DNA of 64,000 nt, from NCBI RefSeq assembly GCF_022581195.2, contig NC_061459.1:9176001-9240000 (forward strand), written 5' to 3'. The stretch's first letter is position 1. Each line of letters begins with the position of its first letter. The notes beneath the pieces were generated by a model. That model had not been told where the DNA came from. It worked only from the letters and a program-made list of their open reading frames with translations, and ran no database searches. The position numbers and the translations under genes were made by a program. Origin of the DNA: Helicoverpa zea (taxonomy: Eukaryota; Arthropoda; Insecta; Lepidoptera; Noctuidae). Of this stretch, positions 10,559 to 23,300 are shown one piece after another.

Positions 10559-10672
10559 GAAGGTAAATCCAACCCCTAGACCAACCACGTATCCCCAGCC
10601 CCCGTCCGGGGCTACTAGACCCTTCTTGCACTTCTTCTCATCACTCTCCAAATGCGCGAAAGCCTCATCCAT
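10559..10672 (-). CDS. SLC16-type monocarboxylate transporter, first coding exon only
   Basis: A 114-bp, 38-codon first exon. It starts with ATG (complement of 10670-10672), codes for an acidic/basic N-tail, then VAPDGGWGYVVGLGVGFTF, and stops at a strong donor (GTAAGT, complement of 10558-10553). The DGGWG block is MCT signature 1 in membrane segment 1, with Tyr where Trp usually follows. Length and phase (114 bp, phase 0) equal the first exon of the MCT gene at 20322-29799. A likely acceptor (CAG, complement of 10685-10687) precedes a 12-base leader. No second exon is visible in the 10.5 kb to the window edge, so the rest lies outside or is lost. Confidence 0.75.
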
Positions 10673-10684
10673 TTCTAAGGACCA

Positions 10685-13319
10685 CTGTATTAAAAGATCA
10701 CTGAACTGAAAGGTGGCAGTGCTTTATCACGAATTATCTTCTTAAATTCATGTATGCCTTTTATATTATTATTCAAGCTACTTATTTTTAATGACTGAAC
10801 ACAAATTCATTTAAAAAGGACGATGTTGCGGAGGTTGCATTATATGCGAGCGACAGTTTCAAACGCACGTCCGCACGACACTGTGTCTATAATGAAAATA
10901 CTCTCGGAGAATGTGCTAAGCACATCGCAACTATAATCAATTTGTTTTGGATTGTGTTACCTCTTAATGATATTAATTAATAAAAAAGACGAGTTTTTGA
11001 TAGTTAACCCTTATGAGGCTCGGTGCCATATAAATTTGTTGAGATCAATGAACATTACAGCTGATTGATTCAAAGCGTGTTTCGCACGTGTCTTTAAGAA
11101 TGCCAATTTGCGATTTGTTGCTCAATAATTTCATACAATAGATCAAAGTTTTGCAACATGGACTACCGGAAAATTTGACATAATATTGCGTAACAGTTAC
11201 CTACTAAGGTTGAACATTGGTCCTTAAAATTAAACTAATTTCGAAGAGTTTTTACGAGCTGTAATTGAGATAAGAGCCTCTCATCTGTGATGAATTAATA
11301 ATGACAAAATAGGTTGTTTTACAGTTAATTTGAAAAAAAAACTGGGCAAGTAGGAATAGTGTTTATTGACCCTGTTTAGCTGTCACATTAGTGATTAAAA
11401 CAGTTAACTAACTACAAGTTTAATTATTAATACGTTGTGTGGGAGTATTGTACTTACTTTCATATCAGCGATTTGGTGTCACTTAGAAACCCCAATTGCA
11501 AAAAGGAAACTTTTTTCGCTGAGGCAAAAAAAATACAATTAATCAAAAGGCACCTTAAAGCTCACACAATTACCAAAGCACTCAGGAATTTGAGATTAAT
11601 CTTGAGTCGTGCTTTTGGTTGGTAGGTAGGTAAATACTGGTTAAACCTATTGATAGATATAGCTAAGAAACAATATTTCCATGGTTTGAAACCTATAGTT
11701 TAAAATGGAAGTTTTTAATAGGATACTATAGGGGTAACTGTTTGTGGATATGTTGTAAAAATGATGAATGATTTTTGTTTTTTACATCAAATACATACCC
11801 ATGTTGATGATAAGTCAACTGGTAGATTGCATAGATCTTAAGTGACCGCTTAAGTCATAATATTTAATCTGCATCAGACGAATATCATAAAATTTTACGA
11901 TAACATTAATGAAAGAGCATTTCACACGGGTGTGTAGCAAATAAATTAAATTGGTACCTTTTTAATTAATTAATAATTCTTTAAACATTAAATAGATGTT
12001 TGAAGAATTATTAATTTAGAACATAATTTTTTATAGGCATTTCATAAAATTAGACAAAAGAAAACGAATTGGGTTAATTAACTTGGAAAATTCTTTGTTA
12101 ACTTTATTCACATTTGGGTAAAAGTTCATATTCGATACTACATACTTTTTTGCTGGATTGATAACGATAAATAAGTTAGTAGTGTGGCTATTGTATGTTT
12201 TGTAATCTAAATTATAGAACACATCTTCCCTCCTAATCCCTCCTTAACATTTCTATGTAGGTAGGTATGTAACTACCTACCTACTAAACATAATAGACGA
12301 TTACCATGCTAATTGTAAAGTTTTTTCCAATACTATGCAAATTTTACTACCACGTTAGGTATTTATCATATGACATTTGATAAAACATTAAAATGTCAGC
12401 CAACCTTAATCCGAGTCAGGTACTTACTTAAGTCAGCCCAGCATTTGAAGATGTCAAGCATTGCAGTATTAAAAGTGTTTGCTCTGTTATATTTGTGACG
12501 TTACTAAATAAAATGCTTACAAGGTTAGTAAGTTTTGTTTATGAATAAAGATACAGATACATTCCTAGTAACGTTACCACTTCCTGCCTCATACTGTACC
12601 TACCTACGTGAGGAACTGTTTGAGGAGAGAAAATTATATTCAGCGAATAATTCCCATATCTTAGGGATAAAGCTAAGTATAGGTACGTCTTAAAAGGTTA
12701 AGTTCATTCTCTATAAGGTACCTATATAAAATAATTTATTTTTATTTATTTATTCCTATACCAGATCTATATTTCTATACTACGTATAAGCATGCCTTCT
12801 TGAATTTTAACTTACCTGCTACCTAATATAATAAAAATGAAACACGAATTATTGTAAAGATTTCAGACGATAAATCTCCTAAATTGATAGCTATTACCCT
12901 ACTCGTATGGAATTTGAATGACTAGGTACATTAAAAAAATGTCTTATCTATCCACTTAAGATTTGACAGTTAATAACGAACTTTTAACTGATCTCAGACA
13001 AATTTTGAGATAAATTGATAGGTATTGAGCATAAATTGAGTTGCCTGAAATAAAGGAATAAATAAATAATTCTCTTCTTAACATGTCTGCATATTAAGAT
13101 CCTACCTACTTCATGGATCTGGAGAAAAACGTTCAAAACGTTTTACTTCGTCGCTTTTCATCGCCTTTGAAAATTACACTCGAGTAGCCGTATCCAGTTA
13201 CCTATTCAAAATTAGGTGTCACATGAAGCGTGAACGAGCGGGAAACCAATAAAAATAAGTTAATCCGTTCTAATATCATAGACTATCATTTACTACACCA
13301 CGCCAGCGTAACTAAATCG
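10685..13319. other. No gene seen
   Basis: AT-rich intergenic sequence. The GC-richer patch at about 10820-10920 could hold the promoter or leader of the orphan MCT exon (inference from position only). There is a small imperfect hairpin at about 11955-12018 ('ttaattaataattctt' and its inverted partner) and TAGG-rich tracts near 12260. Confidence 0.4.
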
Positions 13320-13530
13320 TGTAAGCAGTTAGTTCCTATTGTTGCTAAGGTAGCTTTCCTACTGGCTGTGAAATATCATCGGCATCGTGTTGGGATTGGC
13401 TTCCAATTGATTTGGATGCAGCTCTGTACCTGCGTTAGATATAGATGGAGCGACTGTCCACCTGATCTGCCCAACCCAGTTATTTGGCTTCTGACAACCC
13501 TATACGACTGTCAATGATGACGCGAAACAC
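13320..13530 (+). repeat. Degenerate dispersed lepidopteran repeat
   Basis: GC-richer segment with 'cacctgatctgcccaaccca', 'ttggcttctgacaaccc' and 'acgactgtcaatgatg'. These resemble a high-copy moth repeat I know from memory ('...gacctcctcaacccagttac...cttctgactaccc...'). Borders are unclear and the class is unknown to me. The open frame across it is incidental. Confidence 0.4.
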
Positions 13531-15399
13531 AAAAATGTTCTGGACTCACGGAGGAAGTCGTCTTGATCTTCACCCATCCTAAGAGCGAACGCGCCACGCA
13601 TAGGTACCTAGCTTAATTATGTCTGACTGATCGACCTGTGCAGAGAGCTGTCACTAATCTCTAAGCCTCGAAACCCACCTGGCTGTGAAATATAAGAATG
13701 CCTGAGATAATAAAAAGCTTGCATAGAATTCAACATTTTTTTTCAAATTCGATGACTTGTATTTTCAACAGATTTCTCAAATTATAAGCCAAACAAGGTT
13801 GCTTGTCTTTTTCTTTTAATTACGAACACAAACGTGTTTGATCTAATTTATTCTATTTTATCACAAAGTTCAAACGTGATTGCAATTTGCATGATAAAAT
13901 TACAAAGTAGCAATGTTGTTTGTTGCAGCGACGTGAAATCAAAACAAACTTTTGTCACACATCTAGAAAATACCTATCATCCTAGGATTTCGAGAAGCTG
14001 CAAAAATATATTCTACAAATTACGAGGTAGAATATGTAGCTGAATAAGGACTTGAATATATAGAACAATGAAGGTTTTTTCTTGACAGTCGCAATTTTTG
14101 TTACATTGGCAGGCAAAGACCATAAAAATACCACATAAAAACCAAATGATCAGTTCTAAAATGTTAAATGTCTTTGGTTCTAAATTGACACAAAAAGTAA
14201 CATTTAGAATCCGAATTCTAGAAAATAGGTAGGTACCTATACCTAAGTACTGCAGAATAGTATCTTAACTATTAGTTCATACAAAAACTAGGTAATCATT
14301 AACACCAATTTAATTAGCTGGTAACAATTAGATGTGTCTTTCGATTTAGCTAGATGTGTGTGTAGGACCTACTTCCCGTTGACTTTTGTTGCCCTAGTGT
14401 TTAGGTGGATTCCATATTTTGGTACAGACATTTTCTCTTCATTATCATTTATTATGCCCTACAAAATTAGGTACCTACCCCACCTCTATAGTAACGACTT
14501 AGTTAGATGATTATCATTCGAACAATTTTATATCTCTAGTCTCTACCATAATTGCACACAGGTAATGCGTTAAAATCGGGCATGTTTAAATTAAAATATT
14601 AATTAATATCGTTCACACGATCTGTAGTTTTTTTTATTCAGTTCAGTGACCTCTGTTGTGTTGTGTGTGTAGTGAAGCCTGGTGTAGCTTTACCTACAAC
14701 CGAAATGATTTTATATTTCAACAGATAAGATTTAATACAATAAATATTAAGTTTCAAGACATTACTCAACTGATTGAGCGATTTGAGTTACTCTTTTTTT
14801 CCTACTTGTACCGCAACATATTTATGAATGCAAAAAATTATGTAAAACAATAATGCATCCTGTTTGGAAGGTGACGCATTCATAAACTCTATGAATATGG
14901 AAATTAATTTAAATTGCTTCTATTACTTAAGTGTTTATCTGTTTATCAGAACCACCGGTCGGTCACTCCCAATTAGGGCATGCAATACCGGTTAACCGGT
15001 TTCGTTTTTACCGGTAAATCGCCCATTTTTGCGAGTTTTAAATTACCGGTAAAAATAATATGAAACCGGTAATTTACCGGTTTTTACATTTTCTGATAAA
15101 ATATAGCAATTGTTCATTTAACGTCAAATCTTTGTTATGTAACCTGAATATAATGTAATGTTGCATACATTACGTATTGTAAGAGTGTTACAGATGCTGT
15201 TTTTTAGAAAAGTAAACTTGTGTGTCCTTAACTATCTCTAGGTTAGATACAAATCTTCTTTCTCATCTTAATTTATAAAATCTAAACAAATTGTATTCAT
15301 TCGGTTATTCTGTTTTTCCTCATAGCTGTCAGCTCATACTAGGTACAAATGTAGCTAATGCTTATTTTACCTACTCTATGACCTTACTGAGCAAGGGCT

Positions 15400-15968
15400 T
15401 TTACTTCACCACCATGCGGACAGCTCTGAGGACACGGTGGAGTACACAGTCCAGGTGTGCACTGCCTGGGAAGGGTACCGCCGTGTTGTCGTCGAGGCAA
15501 TAGGCAGCGGCGACCTTTCGCGTCCTTCCCTGGTTCAAGCCATGGCCGGAGCTAGAGGGAATGGGAAGCCGTCGCCCCTTCTGCGAAACAGTCATGCTCG
15601 AGAAGGAGACGGCGGAGCGACTGCGAGTAGCACCTCTCATCCCAGCCGCTGTAGTGGACCAGGAAGACACCACGGGCGCCTAGGGTCGAGAGACGACTCC
15701 CGGCCACCGTAGGCGTCGGTCTGTGGGCGGTGAGTTCGGGTGGCTCATCGTTCCACCGTCTGCATAGACAACAGACCCGTGTCAGCGGCGCACGTTGTTC
15801 CACGGGCTCCTCAGGGAGATGTCAGCAAACCCAGTGGGGCCCAGCAGGGCCAAGGCCTGCCGGGGCCGCGGGATTGTTCGAAAGAGTTACCGCTACCCTG
15901 GTCCATAAAACACCTACTAAAAACATGGGTTTTAGACAGAAAGAGTCTGTCATTTGATGATTTACCAT
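15400..15968 (+). mobile_element. R1-clade-like LINE, 5'-truncated 3' end inside the hAT-like element
   Basis: In frame +, about 15415-15545 reads 'SEDTVEYTVQVCTAWEGYRR' and then 'GDLSRPSLVQAMA'; after a frame change it reads 'FCETVMLEKETAERLRVAP'. These are typical of the C-terminus of R1-clade non-LTR polyproteins (CxAW..., FCExVMLxKE). A stop-rich 3' untranslated region follows, ending 'gtcatttgatgattt'. The part about 15840-15965 resembles the tail of the 5S SINE at 7130-7275. The GC content is far above that of the surroundings. Confidence 0.75.
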
Positions 15969-16014
15969 AAAAAAGGGCTTTCCCTTCAATGAAAAATATA
16001 TTTTTTACGGTAAT

Positions 16015-16320
16015 TCTTAGCGTTTATCCCGTCTTGTGACGGGGTCGGCTTTCCGTATCTTCCTTCTTCCACTTCGCTCTATCCTCCTGAATAGACATCT
16101 TCCTCTTCGAGTTCGCAGATTTTCATGTCATTCATTACGACACTCAACCACCACGGTTTCGGCCTGCCTTTGCGCCTTTGACCGGGTATATTGAGATTGA
16201 GTATCACATTCACACTGCCGATGTCCTCAGGTGTCACTCCTTTTTACATGTCCGTACCATCGCAGCCGTTTCACTTGCATTTTGTCGGCGACATCGCGTA
16301 CGGATGGTACTGACATGTTT
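16015..16320 (+). repeat. Dispersed repeat inside the hAT-like element
   Basis: Starts near 'ttagcgtttatcccgtcttg' / 'gacggggtcggctttccgta' and runs to 'acggatggtactgacatg'. It looks like a high-copy insect repeat of uncertain class, mutated and without an open frame that I recognise. Confidence 0.4.
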
Positions 16321-17045
16321 TTTGTTACGGCCCACGACACAAAAAACGTTTACCACCTTATACTTTGCATATTTATTTAGTTTTTGCTTTAAGACTACCC
16401 AATCTTATTGTTACAATATCACATTTTAAAAAAATTACAAAAATTACCGTTTTACCGGTTTACCGGTAAAAATATTTTTATTACCGAATTTTTACCGGTA
16501 ATTTTTGTTTTACCGAAATTGCATGCCCTACTCCCAATATTGACCTTTGTTTGGTATTTGAGTGCAAGATTGCTAATTTAATTTTCTCAGGCGCTAACAA
16601 TCATAATATCATCTTTTATCCCCGGAAACCTGAAAACCTATGTGGTGGTACGTATATCAGAATGGCTGGTCACCATTAATTTGTTTTCAAAACGACATGG
16701 CACAAGCATTTGGTAGCAACTTTAGGCACCTGGAGGCCGTTATCTATATGTTCAGGGATAATATTGGGAATTACCGGCGGTTCTGATGGGCACTTCTATT
16801 TGTTACACTTCACGAAAACTTTTAGTGAACGCCTTTGATTTACCCTAGATTGAAATGTCAACCATTTTAAGAATTAAATTAATAAAACAATGATGATTAA
16901 CAAAACTAGATGTACGCACACTGGGACGGACTGGCAATTTAATGGATGTTTTGTTTACAAAAGGACATTTAAATATATCTAGAACAAATAATAAATTCCT
17001 CTGAATTAATTGATGCCTCAGTTTTGAAGTCGATTTTCTAACACA

Positions 17046-17215
17046 ATATTTTTAATAGATGGGGACTCACTGTGGGTGCAGCGAAAGGGAGTGTCAGAAG
17101 TCAGATTTTTACTGACCAAAACATTCCTCCTTTGTATAGCAAGGCCGCGATATTTCTTTCGAACAACTCCGCAGCCCCGACTGGCCCGAGCCACGTCGCA
17201 AGATGTCTATCTGTA
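17046..17215 (-). mobile_element. R1-like LINE 3' tail fragment, minus strand
   Basis: On the minus strand it reads 'ggggctgcggagttgttcga', 'atatcgcggccttgctatac', 'ggtcagtaaaaatctgac' and 'cactccctttcgctgcaccc', the same order of blocks as the SINE tail (7130-7255) and the LINE end at 15868-15965. It lacks a 5S head, so it is a LINE end or a truncated SINE. Confidence 0.6.
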
Positions 17216-20020
17216 AGCGACCGAAATGTGTAGACAATATGTATTATGGTTAAGGAGGTTTGAATGCATTGACTTAAAATAAAACAAAATATCTCGGTAA
17301 CCACCTTTTACTTTAATGCATTGTCTTTTTCATTCTTTTATATAAAATGTTCCCTATAAATTTTACATGGTTAATAAAATAGGTTTAGTATATAACATAC
17401 AGGCTAAGTCTCGCACCATTCATAAAAGTATAGGATGTCTGCTTATTATAATGCTAAAGAAAAATTAATTATATTGTACTTTATTTCTACAAAAAATACT
17501 TAAAACTATTCAAATGAACATTAGTTCTTAAGATACTAAGTATCAGAATGATAGCAAATGAATGAACGCTTAAAGCCTACGTTATTATAATAAGCAGACA
17601 TCCATTATTTCATAACAGATTCAACTGATATTAAAACAAAGCTTTTCAACAACATTACGTCTAAATACCAAAAACTCAACAAAATTATTGTCATAAAAAT
17701 ATGTGAAACAATCGCACAGATCAAACTCGTGTAATCCGTGTTATAAACTGTAGATATTTATGAATAATGCAGGTTTCTTTTTATTACCCAGGTTTATGTC
17801 AGAATCCACCACATTAACTGGTCTCGAATATGTTAACATGTGGCAAAAAAAGTGTGAACTACATTCTGTGTTGTTTTTATTACTAAAGAATTATTATTTT
17901 AGTAGTCGTCTATATTAGAAGACAACACTATGATAAATATTCAAGGCAGACAAACATCTGGTGTCGCACTAATTTCCATAGTGACTATAGAAAGACATTG
18001 TTGTTATATTTAATGAATTAATCATGCATTTTATCTTTAATCTGAGGCGTATTTAAAAATAACTTAATGTTTAAGTCACAGTATAACATCCATAATTAAT
18101 ATGGAAATAAAAACAGCAGACACTGTTACACATATTATCAATTATCATTAAAAAAATCCAGATTATTATTTAGCTTTCAGAAGGTCAATAAACCAACGTT
18201 AAAACAATTCGATTGTATTTACAGACTTTTTATGTACTTCATAAAATTGAAATCGAAATATGATTATTTACTTTTTCATACTAACTCCCATAGAAAGTCA
18301 TAAGTACATGATTAAGTTGATTACATTATGTATTGTTGAATAAATTGTAAAGTTTCTAAACATTTACCTATTTACTCATACAAAGATTTATGTACAATTG
18401 GCACATACATTTCAAAAATTGATTGCATTAATTATTTCATTTTATTATGTTAAAAACAACAGATGTCACATGGCACTCTTATAATTTTTCCTACAAGAAG
18501 TAAAAAATGATAAGAGATATAATTACGTTCAATAACTGCTTATTAATTATCATTTAATGTAAGTACTACATGTTTATCAAACATTCGTAAGTACACGATA
18601 TATTTGGTCAATTAAATCACACATCAAAAGCGCACATTGCAGTATAAGTTCCTAATATTATAAGTCTTGGAAGACGAAATATTGGAAGATAAATTTTTGA
18701 TAGCAACTGATGCCCAAATTGGAATATTTAAGTACTCAAAGTGATGGATAAAATCAGATAAATATTTAAGATAAATATTAAATATTTTATCATTTACTAA
18801 GTATATCAGTTTGCAATTTATGCAATGGTTAAGAAAATAATAACTACACAATCAATCGCGTCAGCGACTAATAAGCCATAACACTTGATATTGTGTATGT
18901 CGTCAAAACTTACCATTTTGATGAGTCAATTAGCGAATTACAATGTCAAAACAACAAAGTTCAAAATTCTAATACGAACACGTAAGTCATGTTTTCAAGT
19001 AGTAGTTAAATAGTTTATTATTCTTTCACTACGTAGTTAAATGATGTTAAAACCGGATGACATTAAAAAGTTAGTCTTTTACATATTTTTTTTTTAGATT
19101 GATGACGAACATACATGACAATTATCGAACCACAAACAATATTAATAAGTACTACTATTCGTGTACCCCGCTATTTGCGGTCAGAAATATAATTATAACA
19201 CAGTACAGAGTTTATTTACCAGAAAATTCAAGAACATTAAGTCATGTTTTATAGTCATTACTACATATATAAAATAAAGCAATTAAGAAATGCAGTTCGA
19301 TCCAAATGAAGTCTTATTCATCTACACATTCACTGTCTAAGAGTTAGTTAGTCATTGTCCTACAAATGTCTTGGCCCTCTCTCGCCTTCAACTCGGGCTG
19401 TCTTTAGAAGATAGATTTCCTACTGCTAAGTTACGTGTATAAATTAATATCATCTAAAAATACACACCTACAAAACTTTCCGAACTACAAACAGCCGTCT
19501 AAAAATATTAATAGTTAAAATCAATGTCTAAAAGTGACTTTCTTATTAAGTAACTAGTATATCTATAAGATGTTCCACTTTCCAAGTCACTGGTTCTAGC
19601 GATTACGTCTAAGCTTTGACACATATTATATGGAAATTTATAATGATCATTTCTATAGTTTATATGAATTAATAAATGTTCATGATTATTACCATAATTC
19701 GTTAAGCCATGCATGCAATCCAATTTATGGTAGAGAGCTAATTTTAGAGAGGTTTTTTGAAAAAATAAATTCTTTACTACGTCAATTTTGAAAGATACGT
19801 ATTAGGGTATCTTTTCAATAAATTCTAAATACAAGCTCTGTATTAAAAGTGGGTAAAGTCCGCTTAGCAATATAATGTTTCCCACTGTTGTCATTTGTCA
19901 TGGTAGACTTTACCCATTTAGGAAACAGTGCAGCCAAATAACTCCATTTCAAGTAACATCAGTTTCAATTTGATATGACATCGATATGGACTGAATAATT
20001 TTATATAACTTCTCGAATAA
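17216..20020. other. No gene seen; small inverted repeat at 17433-17603
   Basis: AT-rich intergenic DNA downstream of the minus-strand MCT gene. A 20-bp perfect inverted pair ('ggatgtctgcttattataat' near 17433-17452, its complement near 17584-17603) encloses about 130 bp and may be a tiny MITE. A shorter one lies at about 19852-19920. No exon is supported. Confidence 0.45.
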
Positions 20021-20024
20021 AAGA

Positions 20025-20030
20025 TTTATT
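20025..20030 (-). terminator. Candidate poly(A) signal of the 20322-29799 MCT gene
   Basis: AATAAA on the minus strand, about 292 bases past the stop codon. Other A-rich hexamers exist, so this is only the best-placed candidate. Confidence 0.4.
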
Positions 20031-20321
20031 GATTTAAAATTATCTTGCTATAAAGTATAAAATTGATAGAGTTCATCAGCTGCACTGCCTATAATAATAT
20101 ATCTAGCAGTACAGTTTACATATTGTACTTACAAAAGCATAGCTTTTCAAACAGATATGCTATAGTGGATTACCCAGGCTACAGTGCAGTTCACGTCAAA
20201 TTGTAACCCTCTGAAATCTGCTATATGACGCAACATTTTGTTCATACATTTTGATTTTCTAACTTCTGAAGGCATGTAACGTGAGCTGTTTATAATGGAG
20301 CTTCTGGAATATTCTTTGTCG

Positions 20322-23300
20322 TTATATTTGCACGACCTTCCTGCGTCGTGTGAAAGCGAGGGCGTACTCTATGCCCCATACGAGCACACACGACATGATG
20401 AGAGCGTTTTGTACGTGAATGCAAGTCGCGAAGCTACCGGTGTAGTCACGAACGTAACCTGGAATAAGGAGGAAAAATAGTGTAAGTAGATTATAAAGTA
20501 TGAATAAAATTTTTAGGTGCACTTTATGTATATTAACGAATAGTTATGAGACTTTTCATAAGCTCACAAATATGTACAAAAAAAAATACATTGTTCAGTT
20601 TTCGGATTTCATTATTGATGATAATAACGAAATGAGTCTTATTTGAGTCTCAGTAGTTTAGAGAGCGATCTGCGTTAAAAGTCAAATATGTCAGAACAAC
20701 ATAACAGGACTAAAAAGGGCCTATTTTTACCTTAGCCTATTTTTTGCACACCGATTCTGTAGGATGTATTTGACTATACTTAACATAAAACACCAACATA
20801 TTGTAATAACATTCTGACAAATATTTTTATTTCTTTAAGTTTATATCTATAAATATCTTACCAATAATCGGCCCAATAGCCACCACAAACACTCCCTTGC
20901 TGACCATATGTAATCCGAAGGCAGCAGGCAGCTTCTCAAGAGGACAGTACTCCGAGATAGTCAGTGTGAAGTTACTCAGACACATGCCTCGGAAGAAGCC
21001 GCAGATTGACAGCCAGATCATTAGGGGCACCCAGTCTGTTTGCTCTGCGAGTACTGAAAATAATGAAGAAGCAATGATAAATAACTTGAAATATTTTAAA
21101 ATAAGTTAAGTACTTACATTTATACTTATAGATTTATCTAAATCTTAATACTGGAACCGAAAGGAAAGACCTCCCTAAACTGCACTATATTTAATTCATT
21201 TGAATTCATTTATCCCTAAAATTACACAAGACGGAATCTAAATTCAGTGATTTTAAAAATTGAAATTAAGAGTAACTTGGAACTCCAATTAGGTTGTGGT
21301 GAAAATAATTTCATCTACCCTGGACCTAAGGAGAAGTAAGCCGAGGAAAAGTAGCAAAATCGTTCACTGGTTAAATTCAATTGTACGGAAACCATAACAA
21401 TATCGAATGGTATTCTCAATGTACATAAAAAATGTTACCTACATAATCGATAACCATTGTACTAGACTTATCGATTCATTTACGGCTCCATGACCTAGGC
21501 TCGTAAAACATTGTAAAGGTAATAAAGCTGATGTCACACTTTATGTTATTTCGTAAACGAATGTACGGACTAAATCAATTGCAGCTGCCCTTGCAATATA
21601 ATTATATTTATGCACTCCAAGTATTCCAAGAATTGATGTTTTGTGGTCAGTACTTGAAATGAGTTCTTTAAATAACCTACAAGAGTTACTGTTTTCCTCG
21701 AACAGTTAAAACTGTGTCAATACCTCTACATAACACTGGCAGTTTCGTTTTATGTCCCGAGTTATAAGATTTGCCAGTATATTTTAAATGAGGTTGCTAC
21801 AAAGTATCAAGTTTATGTATAGTAGTTTATGTACTCACCAGATCTCGTAGCCGCTAAGAAGAATGAAGAAATAAAGAATATCATTTTCTTAGAAATCGTC
21901 GTTCTGTCAAATATAGGCGGCAATATCAACCGCACTAAAATATCAGTTATGGCAGTCATGGACAGGCAAAACGCCGTATCATTCATATTGTAGCCCAAAC
22001 TTCTTATAAAGAATGGAGTCAACATCCTAAATTGTAGTTCCCCGCTCCAAAAGAGCGAGAGTCCTAGTAAAAGGTTCAAAAACGACCAGTCTTTAAGTAA
22101 ATCTAAGTCCATTAGAGCAATAAATCTTCTAAACCATCCCTTCTTCTTTTCTTCGGGCTCAGCTTTCTTGATTGGCTTCATTTGTATGGCATCGTCGTCT
22201 ACTACCGTCTGTAAGGAACGAACGCGTGATTTAGAATTCATATAAATATGCCCTACATTATGTAGTACCGCATACACTAAAGATTTCTCTCATCTAGCTT
22301 ATCTGTACAGGTTTATAGAGTAGTTTTATGTAGCAAGCAAGAATTACTCACGTCAAGATACAATTGCAAGTAACTGCCAGTGAAATCCATGTTAGAGATA
22401 TTGGAAATGACGGAGACTTTTCTCTTGCGTGCCGCTTCACTCATGCTGCCGCTAGACGTCACTCGTGGCATGGCGGCAACTGACGCCGCTGTCGTAAGCC
22501 CGGGATACAGCCTGTTATTTATCTCAAACTTCTCAAACTCCTGTAAAGGCTTATCACAGGTCTTAGCCCTCGGCAAACCTATCGTCCTAACCGAAGGATG
22601 GTTCATGTTAGTGTGAGATCGCTGCTTCTTTATCTTTGGCACTGCAGGCGAAACAAGCGGATTTATTTCGAACTTATCCTCGTTTTCTTCATCACTCTCT
22701 AATATACACTCCATTTCCTGAAATGAGATTGACCTTATCAGTTTGTAAAATAAGTCGTTGAGGCACCGAATAAAATTTTATCAGCCAATAATAAAAATAA
22801 AACGTGGATGTTGCATGTACGGATGTACGTCACCCAAGTGATTAAATCAACATTTTAAGTAAACAATGTTAAAAGCGTGCAAACCAAACATGTGGTTTTT
22901 ACCTTAACTGTCTGCATTTCACAGTCAACGGGTTCATCAATGAGATGTCTTTTGACGGGCTGTAGTAGACAGGAGCCCAGTACAGCGTGGAAGGCCAAAG
23001 CTCCTAGTATGACGACCGTCCATCTGAACCCGTATTCTCCTAATAAGAGCTTGACTAGCTGAGGCATCACCATCAACCCGAAGCCAGTTCCAGCCATCGA
23101 CAGACCGACGGCTTGGCCACGCTTTTTAGAAAAGTAATGGTTGAGTGACACGAACGAGGATGACGATGCGAGACCCACTCCAAATCCTGGAAAGAGATTT
23201 TAAAAAGGTTATAAGCAAAGTGGTTTAATCGCATTCATGAACAGGATTTTATACATAGATCTAAAAGACTCAAGTTAATAATATGGTTATATAATTAGGA

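Larger units (their letters stand above)
14974..16530. mobile_element. Non-autonomous hAT-like DNA transposon (1557 bp)
   Basis: 13-bp terminal inverted repeats (TAGGGCATGCAAT ... ATTGCATGCCCTA) flanked by a perfect 8-bp target duplication CTCCCAAT (14966-14973 and 16531-16538). An 8-bp duplication with a (T/C)AGGG start is the hAT signature. The subterminal regions carry repeated ACCGGT motifs (six in about 14987-15085, three plus degenerate forms in about 16445-16515), plausible transposase-binding sites. No transposase is encoded; the interior holds an R1-clade LINE end and another repeat. Confidence 0.88.

Noticed and set aside
15437..15970. Several overlapping open frames of 75-91 codons on both strands
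   Set aside because: They are shadows of GC-rich LINE 3' sequence; only the R1-like frame matches a protein family, and it is broken.
22380..23062. Plus-strand open frames of 78 and 61 codons
   Set aside because: They are antisense to supported coding exons of the minus-strand MCT gene.
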